A stretch of DNA of 64,000 nucleotides from Eonycteris spelaea (Eukaryota > Chordata > Mammalia > Chiroptera > Pteropodidae). Below, in pieces: positions 33,901 through 45,164 of this stretch. The stretch spans positions 5,394,001-5,458,000 of the forward strand of contig PUFA01000116.1 in assembly GCA_003508835.1 (NCBI GenBank), read 5' to 3'. The notes beneath the pieces were generated by a model. It did no database searches, had not been told where the DNA came from, and worked only from the letters and a program-made list of their open reading frames with translations. The translations under genes and the position numbers were made by a program. Positions within the stretch are counted from its first letter, which is position 1. Every line of letters starts with the position of its first letter.

Positions 33901-36900
33901 GGGGGTTCTGGACGACCTGACCCCACTTCCTCCTCCCCAGTAAGTCTCAGCGAAGGGCCTGTCCTAGGCCAGCTCATCCCTCCCGTTTAGGGGATCCCGA
34001 GAGAGCTGGGGATGGGGGTGGGCTAAGGCGAGGGCACCGCAGGAACCTCAAGGTGCCTGGAGGAGGCGACGCAGGTGCTGTCTGACCTGTCAGCGTCGCC
34101 GTGAGGTGCTCCACCAGGAACACTGGCCGGTCTTCTTCACAAGTGGACAAGTCCACCCAGGGCTGTGGCCACTGAATGTCCTGCCTGCCCATGCCTTCGT
34201 TCCCATAACGCCTAGAACCCCAGTCTCCTAGCCACCCAGTCCCACAGCCACCTGCCTTCGGCCCCGGGCCCCACCACCCTCACCCCATCTGCGTCCAGAG
34301 CTGCAGCTACCCCGAGAAGCAGATGCACATAGAAGTCCCAGCTCTTGGCAGTTTTCCCTGTAGATTCCTGCCACCCCCTGCCCTTAACTATGTCCCCTGT
34401 GAGGCCAGCCTCTGCAATGGAAGCTTCTTCACCTTTTCCTCTCCCCATCTTCCTTTCCTGGCATCTTGGGGACAGAGGGAGGGGACTCGGCCAGCCTTTG
34501 CCCTCTGGTGCCACTTTAAGTAGCTTTTCCATCCTCCTTGGAAGCATGAACTACTCAGGCACAGCAGCTCCGTGTGCCTAGCCACGCTTCCTGGGGATGT
34601 GGCACTTTCTGTCTCTGCCTGTGAGCATGGATGTCACAGCTTCAACGCCCGTGGCACTCAGACCTCTAGCTCCTCAACCCCAATGGCTCCAAACGTCCCT
34701 CCATCTCGGGGACCTTCCACCATGAGTCACCTTGAATCTGAGAGTCACAGTTCTCTTTACCTCCTGGAACATGGCCTTGACTCCCCAACCAGACTAACCT
34801 CCCACTTCCCTGTTCATACTGAAGGAGCCTGCTCAGAAAGGCTTTCCTGTGGCCCCCCACCACCAACCTGACCCCTTGTTCTTCTACTTCTACAAGGATC
34901 TCCCACCCTCACGCAGAGATTGCTTATCTGCGGTCCAGTCTCGACCCTGGGTCACGCCACCACCCGCTTCCTGTTGTTTCTGCTGCAGCGTGAGCTCACA
35001 AAACACTGCAGGGCCCTCCTCTGGCCTCCTGGCCCTCCGGGCCCTCCAGTCCAGCCTGGCTGGCTGGTTTCTGGCTCCTGCGGGTCCCCGGTCGCCTTCC
35101 CCACAGCAGCTGTTCCGACCCTTTCCGTCACCTTGAGCCCTAACAGCTTCACCCCTCGCTTGCTCTCCGGATGACCTCGCCTCCTACATGACTGAGAAGG
35201 TGGAAGCCAGCCAGCGCGAGCTCCCCCATAGTTCCTCCTCTCTACCGACACATTGTAGTGACGCTGTCCTTGCTCTCCTTGCTCTCCGGGAACGCCACGG
35301 AGGGCGGGGGCGGGGGGGGGCGGGTCACCACCTCTCCGCCAGGGCTCCATCCCAGCAGGTCTCCCTAACCCATCCTCCACCAGCTTCTACCTCCTGGTTC
35401 GCACCCACACTTCTGCCCTCCTCCCAACTTGAAAAAACCACACACACACACACACACACCCCGGCACACAGTCCTTCCCCCAGTCCACCGCCCTGCCAAC
35501 CTCGGAGAGCAGGCTGCTCCGGCAACTCCGTTCCGTCACCACCATTCAGTCCACAGCTCCTTTCACTGTGCCCACCACAGGGCGCAGATGGACCACCTCA
35601 CAGCCATCGATGACTTCCAGGTCAAACCCGTGGCCGTATTTTAGTCCTCATTCTCCTCCAGCCCCCACTGACGAGCTCCTCAGCCATCACTTTCTCACCT
35701 CAAGAGTCCACCCCACCATACGACGCTCCTGCTTCTCCCATCCTCCCTCTCCCACCTGCTGGACGTGAGCGTCGCCCGCGCTCCCGGGCCCTGGGCTCCT
35801 CCTGTACAAGCCACCCCTGGGCCGCCTCGCAGCCCCAGAGGCTTCAGTACCACCACACATGACAACCTGAGTCCGGGGCCCTCTCCTGAAACCCATTCCT
35901 CCATTTCTAATGAGTGACAGTTCCAGGTGAAGGAAACTCCCCGTGGAGCCGGTTGCTCAACACACTGAATAGCTGGACCCCTCCTCTTCCCGTCTAAACC
36001 ATTTCCCTTTCTGGACTTCTCCATTTTGTTAGCAATACTGTCATTCTCCAACCTGCACAGGCATTTTTTCACCCTTCCCCCTCCTCTTCCAACTGCTTAT
36101 CAGCGACCAGGTCCCAGAGGCACTTCCTCTGCTTTTATCTGGGCCCAGGAGAGAATCCCCACACATCACTGCCCGACACCTCCTACCTACACCTCCTACC
36201 TGAGTCCACACCTCTGCTGGAAACACTTCCCAAAAGCTTTCAAAAGCATGGCTGTCCCCGGTCCTCCGACCCAGCCACACACCTACCTACTCAAAAACCG
36301 TGAAGGACTCGCCAGAACGCATAGGCTCCCTTGGTGAGCTATTTCACGTCCCTCCTACCTCAAGCCTCCACCTACCTCTCTGTAGCTAGTTTCCCAGAGG
36401 AACATTCTACTTTCCAGTCTTCAAACGCCCTGCTGTTTTGCTCATGCAATTCCCACCCCGAAGCCCTTCCCTCTCCTCTCTGGAGTCTTAAGTCCCACCA
36501 TCCTCCAGAGCCCACCAGAGCACCATGATGCCTTCCGTTCCTAGCTCGCCAGCCCCGTGCCGATGCCCTGCTCGGTGTTCCTATAACACGGGACTGTGCA
36601 CAACTCACTGGCACTTGACATCTCTTCCTGCCCTGTGCCTGCACGCACAGGGACAGATATTCCTCCTGTCAGTTTACTCTGGGCTGCTTGGTCTAGATGA
36701 CCGTCAGGGCCCCTTCAACTCGGAAGCTCTGTCTCCTGAACTAGAAGGCAGGAAGAGTCAGGCAGGAATGATAACTTTTCTACTTTGAGCATTCTCGGGC
36801 TAGATAAAAATTCCAGCATTATTAGCTCACTTCATCTTCACCACCATTGTATGCAGCGGATACTGTTAAAGATAAGGAAACTGAGGCTCAAAGTTCACCT

Positions 36901-39186
36901 CACTCGCCTAGGGTCTTGTGAGATGGGAAGCCGGGAATTCTATCCCAGGTGCTCCCGACTCCCTCAGGCTAAACCTCCGTTGAGATCTCTTCCATCCAGA
37001 GCACAGAACACAGTGCCTGGCTCAGCCAGTGTTTATCAATGCAGGGACTCTTATCACCAGATGAGCCCTTGGGCAGTGAGAGCCCTCAGAAGAGCAGAGA
37101 GGTTACATCAAGAATCCAAGACGAGGGAAGAACCGAATTTGGACTGGCGATGAGCTCATCTCTTACCTTTAACACTATGGGGCAAAGTGCAGGGGAAGGT
37201 CCACTGAACCCTCCTCCTAATTCAGAGCCTGGACTCCCACGCCCTGCCAGGCCCTCCTCCATTGGAGCTGCGGCTTACCACTGTCCTACAAGGCCAAGCC
37301 TACGGGCTGGAAACTCCTATCCCACCACCCCCACTTCACTCATCTTGGCCCTCTTTTCTGGCTCCCACTTGCCTCCCTGCCCCCAGCCCCCTGGTCTCAG
37401 CCCAGTCCTCCCACCTTCCCTCACCTGATTTGGGTTTTGAGCCGGCGGGGGCACTGGGTGCTGCTTCTCCTGCACTCGGGGCTTCTCCCTCTGCTGAGCA
37501 TAGGTGAAGCTGGGGGCTGAGGGGAGCCTGCGCCCGTGGAAGAGGGAGCTTGAGGGGGCCCTGCCTTTTGATTGGGCTGTGACCCGGGTCCACCTGGGGC
37601 TCCAGGGCTGAACTTGGGAGCCACGGGAGTAAACTTGGGCGTCACTGGAGAAAACTTAGGGGTGGGGATGGGGCGGGGGGACCTCGAGGCTGACTGTTCG
37701 CCAAAGGCACAGGCTGAGGCGGGGGCTGGACATGGAGCTGGACCTGAGGCTTGGCCTGGGCCTGGGCCTGGGCCTGGGCCTGGGCCTGGGCTGGGGCTGG
37801 GGCTGCACATGGAATTGTGCCTGGCTGGGAGGCGGGGCCTGGGCTGGGGGCACAGGCTTGGAGCTGGAAGGGGTCTTCCAAGGAGGCAGTGGAGCGGGGC
37901 CCCCAGCTGCAGGCTTCGTGCTGGTCTTGGAAATGAACGGAGTGGCGACTGGTGGGGGCACATAGCCAGATGACACCTGCAAGAGGAGGCGGAGGGGAGA
38001 AGAGAGCATTTGTAGGAGGGTGCCGGCCTCCCCAGTGCTGTCCCCGGAACTCGCCTCTCCTGTTCCTTACCCGGGCTTTGAAGGGATCATTCCTGGTCAT
38101 GTCATCCAGCAGTGACGACAATGAGTCTATCTCCAGATCAATACTGCTCACCTTCTCCCTGGGCTAGAGGGTCTGGGGTCAGAGCGCCCATCCCAGTGCT
38201 CCAGTCCCACCCCGCCCCACCGAGGCAGAGGGGCAGAGGGGGTCGCAGGCTAGGACCCTCCTCTCTTTCCCTTGGGGATGTCCCTGGGTAGCTGCCCCTC
38301 CCAGCCCCCATACCTGTGGTGGGAGCGGGACGGGGGCCTCAGACCCTCCCTCCTCCTCCAGCGGAGGCGGCGGGGAAGGAAAGATCTCCTCCTCCAGAGG
38401 TGCAGGGGGAAACGGTTCCTCGATCGGGGGAGGAGGAGGTGGGAAGGCACCTCCCAGGGTGCCCTCAGCTTCGTCGCCATACCCAAGGAGGGGCGGGGGC
38501 GGTAAGGGCAGGTCTAGGGTAGGCAGGAGAAGGCAGGCAGTCAGTCAGCAGGGGACCCTCTACCCCTTCCCCAAGTTCCCCTCCTTCTACAGCGCTAACC
38601 CCCAACCCAACAACGCTCTCGGGGGTCCTGGGAGAGCAGGAAGGAAGGGGTGGGGCGCAAGTGCCCTGGGAGCCCTGGGGCAGGACCGGCCAGGGGCTCG
38701 GCGCAGGAGTGGTGCAGCTCCCGTTACCTTTTGGAAAACAGACCCGCAGGGGAAGATTCATGCCCCACATTCCCGCCTCCCACCCCCCAGGCGAGGGACT
38801 TGGACCGGTCCCAGGAGCCCTGGCTCCCAGCCACGAGCTCCACGATGAGGTAAGAACATCTGCTCGGGACAGGGTGGCTGCGCCCAGCCCCCTCCGCTGC
38901 AACCTTTCCAGGTTCCCGAAACCGGTGCCGCGCGCGCCCGGCGCCCGCCGGGGTTCAGCCCCCCAGCCCGGCCGGCTTACCTTCCGGGGGCGGCGGGGGA
39001 TCTCGCCCACCCGGCCCATCTGTGCGCGCTGGGCCCCGGCGGCCGGGAGAGCCTCGCTGTCCCCGGGCCGGAAAGGATTCACTTTGGGCTTCGGGGCCAC
39101 TACCGGGCCGAACTTCTTCTGCGGGGCGTAAAAAGCCGGAGCCGAGACCGAGACGGAGATCGCGGGAGACGGGCGGGGGCCGCCAT
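30964..39186 (-). CDS. ZYX: Zyxin, LIM-domain focal-adhesion protein (frame disturbed by small deletions)
   Basis: Zyxin recruits Ena/VASP and alpha-actinin to focal adhesions and stress fibres and shuttles to the nucleus. Coding exons in transcript order are 39186-38981, 38513-38314, 38163-38071, 37976-37425, 33367-33247, 33102-32933, 32801-32623, 31772-31652 and 31068-30964. The N-terminus reads [20 protein letters not shown]. The proline-rich part carries FPPPP-type motifs ([22 protein letters not shown] and [11 protein letters not shown]). The Leu-rich nuclear-export stretch [20 protein letters not shown] is present. Three LIM domains follow with their zinc-binding Cys/His (CGRC..., CNTC..., CSVC...) and the end is HSARAQT. 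The ATG at 39186 is in a GCCGCC-type context within a CpG island. Five 1-nt C deletions (two in the first coding exon, three in the 552-nt exon) disturb the literal frame. Allowing for them the protein is 583 aa, against 572 in human. Confidence 0.95.
31652..33102 (-). other. ZYX: Zyxin LIM-domain exon block, intact
   Basis: LIM1 is encoded by 33102-32933, LIM2 by 32801-32623, and the first half of LIM3 by 31772-31652; the last exon (31068-30964) completes LIM3. All four exons keep phase without indels. The LIM3 donor reads GAG|GTCGGT, weaker than the usual GTRAGT but still GT. Confidence 0.9.
33368..37424 (-). other. ZYX: ZYX large intron
   Basis: This 4-kb intron lies between the proline-rich exon and the export-signal exon. 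It contains a CA tract at about 35438-35459 and an antisense MIR at about 36840-36960 (GATAAGGAAACTGAGGCTCA). Otherwise it is CT-rich sequence in which I recognise nothing. Short open frames here are not supported as exons. Confidence 0.8.
36840..36960 (-). mobile_element. MIR fragment in ZYX intron
   Basis: GATAAGGAAACTGAGGCTCA, GCCTAGGGTCTTGTGAG and CCGGGAATTCTATCCC correspond to the reverse-complemented MIR core. Confidence 0.65.
37425..37800 (-). other. ZYX: Three 1-nt C deletions in the ZYX proline-rich exon
   Basis: On the ZYX strand the frame changes three times. The first is at the end of the QPQPQP run (about 37790), before the QAQAQ tract. The second is just before [12 protein letters not shown] (about 37655, CCACCCCTAAG needs another C). 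The third is just before FTYAQQREK (about 37505, CAGCCCCCAGCTTC needs a sixth C). The exon remains a multiple of three (552 nt), and all intervening conserved text is present in one frame or another. Confidence 0.85.
37753..37790. repeat. ZYX: GGGCCT hexanucleotide repeat in ZYX coding exon
   Basis: About six copies of GGGCCT (AGGCCC on the ZYX strand) encode a Gln-Ala tract before KPQVQLHVQ. Human zyxin has a short QPQPKPQ here, so the tract appears expanded in this species. Confidence 0.85.
38981..39186 (-). other. ZYX: Two 1-nt C deletions in ZYX first coding exon
   Basis: Right after the ATG the sequence GCGGCCCCCGCCCG has five C where six are needed to read [11 protein letters not shown]. 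Near the exon end GAGATCCCCCGCCG again has five C where six give GEIPPPPPE. The exon is 206 nt where its donor phase requires 208. Between the lesions the conserved text runs in one clean frame. Confidence 0.88.
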
Positions 39187-39457
39187 GGCCAAGCCGGGCT
39201 GCGGGGGCGGGGGGCGGGTGACGCGGCGCCGCGCCGGGCGGAGGACCCCCCGCGGGCTCGTCCCCCCGCGTCCCCTCCCGGTGGGCGGCTCCCCGCGCCT
39301 CACCGCTGGCCGGAGCTTGCGCGCCGCGTCTCGGGTGGCCGCCTGGGCACCGGGTCCACGGACTCTGCGTCCCGGTCCCGAGCCGCCTACAGCCAGGCGG
39401 GAGAGGGACGAAGGGCAGAGGGAGGCGGGAGGGGGCGGGGAGAGCGCGGCGCCGAGA

Positions 39458-39467
39458 CCATACAAGG
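39458..39467. promoter_or_regulatory. ZYX: CArG-like SRF site in ZYX promoter
   Basis: CCATACAAGG fits CC(A/T)6GG with one mismatch and lies about 270 bp upstream of the ZYX start codon. Zyxin is an actin-cytoskeleton gene of the kind commonly driven by SRF/MRTF, so this is a plausible but unproven site. Confidence 0.4.
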
Positions 39468-40239
39468 AGCGGCCCAGAGAGGGGGCGGGGAGAGGCGGGG
39501 AGGGCGGACGCGGCAGGAAACTCCCCCAGGAAGGGGCCCAGGTCCTGCCCCGGGGCCGGAGGCTCCGCCAAGGTCCTCCCGCCCCCGCCCCCGCCGCCCC
39601 GGCCCGGCGCGGACCACCCCTCCCCGAGCACAGGCCTCTGATGTCATTTCCTGACTTGCCCCTCTCCACGCCCGACCCGGGGTGCCCGAGATCTGACTCA
39701 CCGTCCCCACTCCGGGCTAAGCCGGAGGAGGTCGGGCGGGTGCCCCTGAGGTGCTAAAGCATCTCTTTGGAGCCTCCGCCCCGGCCCAGCCCCCTCCTCT
39801 CCGGGCCTGCCGTTACCTGCCCCCGCCACCTCCAGCCGCTGCTCCACCTCGCCACCCAGCCGCCAGCCCCACGCCCCCAAATCCCCTCCGGGTCGCCCGG
39901 GACTGTCAGGGCTGGGATGGAACTGAGCTCCAGCGGGGACCGGGATGGTGAGTGGGCGGTTACCTGCCGTTACCTGCCCAAGCCCCCCTAGGCCCTTCCG
40001 TGACCTGGATGGGGTGTGTGAGCTCAAACCTCAGGGGTTTTTGGGCATCCTAACCTCAAATCCTGGCAGCTTCTTCGGGCTTCTAGGAATTCGCATCACC
40101 CGCTCCGCCGCCTACAGATCAGTTAAGAATAGGGGTAGCGGGCAGGGCGGAGGCGAGAGCGGCCGGCCGAGTTGGGGGCCAGGGAGGACAAGAGTGGACA
40201 CGGGCGACACGTCTTCGACAATTCTTCAGTGCCCCCGGT

Positions 40240-43200
40240 GAGCCTATATATACCTCAAGGAGCCTTCGAACGCGGGGCGGCCCTCGGGTGATTCGAAGAC
40301 TGCACTCAGTGGAGCCCCCCACTGGTCCGACAGGATTCCTCAGCCTTGGACTGGGCCACAGGCTATGCCAAAGGGACAGACTTTGTTCTTTTTTATTTTT
40401 TTAATTGAACATGGAAACTTACCAAATTGCATCCTGAATTCTTCCACACGCACTAGGACAGACTGTGGAGTCATATGGCCTTTCGGTCTGTAAGTCTAAT
40501 ATATCATCCCTCAGGCGCTGCCCTACTATTTCCAGTCCCTGGCCCTCCAGCCTTCCCTCCGGGAGCATCTGTTCAAACGTGCTTGAGTTAAGCAGACTCA
40601 CCATGAGTAAACAGGCTGGGAGTTTAAGAGAGGAGCCCAGGGTCATGCGGGTAGCCACGAGTCAAAGCAAGAACTGGGTGTCTTGAGGGCTCTAATGTCA
40701 GAGCTCATTCCCCTACATCCTGGTGTCAGGTGAAGCTACCCTGGAGACAAGAGAGCAAGGTGAAGTTACTGTACGGAGACAAGCTTGAGTGACCAAACTA
40801 AGGGACAGGTTTCTTCATTCTCTCTGCTTCACTTTCTCTGTGCATAAAAGAGTGATGACATTTAATCCACCTACCTTATTTAATTATATGGAGAGATAAA
40901 GGAAATTCCATATCTACAAGTGCTATATAATACTTGATACTATTATTCAAGTCCAAGTTCTGCCCAGCATGGAAATTCTGACAGGTTAACCTAAGGCCTA
41001 CTTCTCCATTAGTCCCCTTCAGGATTGCCAAGCAGATAGAGCTCTCATGGGCCTGGGGTATGCAATGCCTGCTGTTTCCTTCAACCTCACCAAATACTTA
41101 ATTATGCCGAATACTACATGTTCATTTCAGACCCCACCGATCTGTCTTTCCTCTGGTGTCTGGTTCTCTTTGTCACGGGTGTTTCTCATAGCCACAAGTA
41201 GGTGTGGCCATGCATGATATAAAGCATGCCATGCAGACCTTCTCTGACAGGTAGAAGCAGGTCCTGGGCCTGTCTACGTGAAGATCTACTAGAAATTTGA
41301 TACTAGATTTCCTGTGCGTATTGGAAATTATGTCTTGGGCTTTACAGACCCTCCTCCCCCAAAAAAGTCTCATTACCAGTCCTTCAGAATATACCCACTT
41401 GGGGGAAAAAGTCAGGAAGATGGTTTCCAGATAGTGTCACAAGAGGAAAAGCCATCTACAATCTAAATGTCTCATTAAGGAGCGTGCATGTGCAAAATAT
41501 AGTATGTTTAATTGTTAAGCATTGAACCTATTTATAAATCAAGAATAGAAGAGTGCGTAGGCAGGCTTAGTTTCACTGACAACTAAGACCATTTGGGATG
41601 CGGAATATTAAAACTAAGAGTTTTCAGCCAGGCATTCTGAATATAAAGAGAAATACACCAGGGACCCCAGAAGGACAGGTTCATTAGGCCAGGTTGTCTC
41701 AAGAGGATGGCGGCTCATTGCCATTAAAACGCACACGATGAACAGGAGCGGCTGTAATAATTCTTAGGTATTTTTCCTAAGTAAGTAATTCTAATTGATC
41801 TCTGGTAGTATGTGTAAAAGGTAGCACCTACGGAAATGTTCCCACCTAATTGTTTCCAACAGCTCGGGGCCAGCAAGGGAGAGGAAGTAAGAAAATGGGC
41901 AGGGACCTTTGCTATCTAAAACATCTCTACACACCTCCAAGGATTTATGTCCACCAGGTACCGAAAGTTTTCTTCAAGGGCACACGACCTAAAATAAGTT
42001 AGAAGCAGTCAAGGGGAGAAAAAAAAGGAAGAAATGAACAAGGACAGTATCAAAAAATGAATTCTGAAATGAAAAGAGGAGATGCTATCACGAGGTTCTT
42101 TCTGTATGCGCTGTGCTAGACACTCTAACAATGCCAAGAAGGACAACCACCATAGCAACAATGGCATCACAATAATAATAGCACACACTTAGATAAAGCT
42201 TTGGACATGACGCTAGGCACAATACTAAACACTTTCAATGTAAAACTTCCATTTAATCCTCACAATAAACCTGTGAAGGATGTACCTTCTTATCCCATTT
42301 TTCAGTGAAGGAAAATAAGGCTAGCTAGATGTTGCATTTTTCACCTCCAAAACTGCAAAATTTTTGCAACATAAATATTTTATTTGAAGATGCCCCTACT
42401 CCTTGCACTCACCCTTGCAGTCCATCACGTCTTCCGTTCATGCAGCCCATCCTGGTACATCAACAGCCTCTTTCGGTCAGCCTCCAGCTCCATCCTCCAC
42501 TTTAAGTCCAGCCACCATTTTCTTTTTCCATCACATGGCACCATCAAATTTTCTCTGTCTCTACCTGTAGGTACATTGGCATGTGTGTGGCAAAAGAGAT
42601 TGAGATGATGGGGGAGAGGGAGAGGGTCGAGAGTAGAGCTAGAGATGTTTCGGATAATAAAACTTTTCCAGAAGGTTTCTTCAAGAATGTTAGCCGTGGT
42701 TGGTGTTAGGGTGTAGAATTTAGGGAAGGCAGAAAGCTTTTCTGACGGTGGTTTTTTTAATCCGTGAACCTGTATTACGTTTATAATTTTAAAAGATGGA
42801 AAGAAAGGAAAATGAGAGCCATTATCTCTTTTTCCTTGTATCAGAGGGGTTTATTGCACGGAGTACTAGGCGCACATGTTCTGCAGCGTTTCCACTTTCT
42901 CCCGATTTATTCCCCTCTCAGTCCCACCGGCATTTGCTTGTGAGGGCCAAAGACTATGTCACTTGTGGGGACTGCAGATACAAAGGACAAGCTGGATGGG
43001 AACGGGGCCGGGGGAGGGTGAAGTATCCAGCAAGGCCTGGGGATCTTTGGCGCAGAGCGAGGAACAGCTCCCTGCTCTGCGGCAGAGGCCCGCCCTCCTA
43101 CAGAAGAGGAGAGGGATCCACAACCATGAATGCCCCCTGTTCCTCCTTTCTTGTTGGGCCAGCCCAGTGGGCTGACACCAGAATATCATCTTCTGTGCAC

Positions 43201-43290
43201 TTTTCTCGTCTCAACCTCAGTTCAACCAATATTTACCAATAACTTTTATATTCTAGGCATTCTGGATGTGAAAATAAGTAAACCCAGCTC
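40240..43290. other. Intergenic stretch upstream of ZYX
   Basis: No gene was recognised. MIR-like pieces lie at about 40820-40960 and 42160-42330 (TTAATCCTCACAATAAACCT, TATCCCATTTTTCAGTGAAG). The rest is unassigned. Confidence 0.55.
42160..42330 (-). mobile_element. MIR SINE
   Basis: ACTAAACACTTTCAATGTAA, TTAATCCTCACAATAAACCT and TTATCCCATTTTTCAGTG follow the reverse-complemented MIR consensus. Confidence 0.75.
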
Positions 43291-43314
43291 TTGCCTTTAA
43301 GAACCGCCCCCCCT

Positions 43315-43872
43315 CCCCCAACTGCAAATTAGTACAGCCACGATGGAAAACAGTATGGCGTTTCCTGAAAAAAATAATTAATCTAGCAATCCCTCTACTG
43401 GGTATTTACCTCCAAAACTGGAACACCCATATCCAAAAAGATATTTGCACACCGATGTTCATAGCAGCATTATTCACGGTGGCCAGGACATGGAAGCAAT
43501 CGAAGTGTCCTACAATAGATGATTGGATAAAGAAGCTCTGGTACATACATACAATGGAATATTACTCAGCCATAAGAAGAGATGAATGAAATATTGCCAT
43601 TTGCGATGACACAGATGGACCTCGAGATAATCATGCTAAGCAAATAAGCCAGACAGAAAAAGTTGAAAATCACATATCACTTGTGTGGGATATAAACATA
43701 AAAGCAACAAACGAACAGGACAAAGAGAGAATCATGGACATAAACTATAGACTAGTGGTTACCAGAGGTAGGGGATAGGGGGAGGGGGGAGGTAGATGCG
43801 GTAAGGGGGGTCAAAATATGTGGTGACAGAAAGAAATCTAACTATGGGAGGTGAACACACAGTGTAAAAAAA

Positions 43873-43905
<33 letters not shown>

Positions 43906-43955
43906 CCTTACTGTTAAAGTGTACAGATGAAATTTATTGAATTTCGTTAACCAAT
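43315..43955 (+). mobile_element. L1 3' end, relatively well preserved
   Basis: Ordered ORF2-end phrases are clear: CCTCTACTGGGTATTTACC, CACACCGATGTTCATAGCAG, AATGGAATATTACTCAGCCA and GACACAGATGGACCTCGAGA. A G-rich 3' UTR (about 43770-43800), a (CA)n at 43876-43903 and AACCAATGTCACCATAAA follow. Its low divergence makes it the youngest LINE in the window. The 3' UTR wording resembles laurasiatherian, possibly bat, L1s. It is 5'-truncated and non-coding. Confidence 0.88.
43876..43903. repeat. (CA)n microsatellite in the L1 tail
   Basis: About 14 AC dinucleotides, embedded in the L1 3' UTR. Confidence 0.95.
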
Positions 43956-43989
43956 GTCACCATAAACCCCCCCACACACACATAGAGGA

Positions 43990-45160
43990 AAAACACTTGA
44001 GTAAGTATTTTAGAGTATTTTAGTATAATAAAGTAAGTGTAACAATTTGAAAAAACCAAGTTTCACTCACATAATAGTGCTTGCTTGGTGTGGCTACACG
44101 GATTACAATAGCTGGGTGGCCTTCTCTCCATTTCGACCTCGTATTACTGTCCTGTCAGCAGCAGCAGCAGCAGAGCCTGCACAGAACATCTAGGGAGCAG
44201 AGGTCAGAGAAGCAGGGGGTCCATACCACCCAGGTCTGAGCCAGATGGGCACCCAAAGGCACCAAACACGTCAGCAAGGCAGCAATGTGTGGCGGCCACA
44301 GGGTGCACGAGCAGGCAGATGGGCAGATGGCGGAGAGTCAGCAGCCGAGGGATCGGGGAAGGGCAGACAGGAAAAGACGCCCAGGCCACCAACGGCAGCA
44401 CCAGCAGGTTGCTGGCACCGAGGCGGCCGCTAGTGAGCATCTGCTGCCTTTTGCCTTCCTTCTCCCTGAACTCAGGGGCAGCCAGAACCAGAGAGAGCCT
44501 AGCTAGAAGCTCAAGTGTGTACTGAAAATAGCCGAGTAAGTCACTAAGGGAAGCAAACATTTCAGGGAGTGGGGGTTAAGGACGGAATAATCTAGCTGCT
44601 GGAGATGAGAAGTACTTCCGATTCTCTCTAGTGTCTCCCACCGGCTCCCCTCCCTTTAATAAGGTGGGCTTGCTATGGAGAAACCCACTAGGCCCACCTG
44701 ATGCAGGAAGTGGGGGCTCCTAAGCAAACCTCAGAGGTTGCTCAAGCTCCCTTAGGCCACCCTTCCTGCCACCTGGTTCGCTGTTATTTACCTGCCGTCC
44801 GGTGATGCAAAGAAATGCGTCAAATGGACATGCAGTGTCGGGAAGAGAGAAGGGGGTCCACTCAGAACAGCAGATGTCTTCCTCCTTAGACTTCTCCACA
44901 TGCTGGAGACAGGCCTTTGTGTCCAGGTGAGAGATGCTACCGGAAGACATTTCTGCCACAGAGCGGCCTAACTGCTCCGGCAAAGTTATTAGTGTGTGCT
45001 CCATAGAAGCCGGGCACAGAAGGCCCAGCACGGTGCCTGCCACACGGCCAGAGCGTTGTAGACATTTACTGAGTGCCACTGAGTCCCAGAACCCTTGAAA
45101 TCTCGTACGAAATCAAGGGAGGCTCTGTGTTTGGTAAAGCTTAAGGGCTTTGGGATCAGC
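43990..45160. other. Intergenic stretch, nothing recognised
   Basis: Only a short CAG repeat (about six units near 44158-44175) and a MIR/L2-like scrap near 45040-45090 are visible. No gene is supported. Confidence 0.5.
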
Positions 45161-45164
45161 TTGA

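Larger units (their letters stand above)
38880..40230 (-). promoter_or_regulatory. ZYX: ZYX CpG-island promoter
   Basis: A dense CpG and GC-box region surrounds the first coding exon and extends about 1 kb upstream on the ZYX strand. A donor-like GACG|GTGAGT (exon end at about 39701) and three GGCAG|GTAAC donor-like sites (39812-39821, 39959-39968, 39969-39978) suggest non-coding first exons. No canonical TATA box is seen near 39.4-39.7 kb. Confidence 0.75.

Noticed and set aside
35438..35459. CA-repeat-derived reading frames as small proteins
   Set aside because: Thr-His or Cys-Val repeats from (CA)n tracts here and at 3424, 8761, 14862 and 18491 are translation artefacts.
38465..39631. 388-aa minus-strand frame across the ZYX promoter
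   Set aside because: It contains the zyxin N-terminal text but runs through the promoter and past the splice donor. Only 39186-38981 is exon; the rest is GC-driven open sequence.
43315..43955. Active LINE-1
   Set aside because: Only the 3' end is present and the frame is interrupted, so it cannot encode a functional ORF2.
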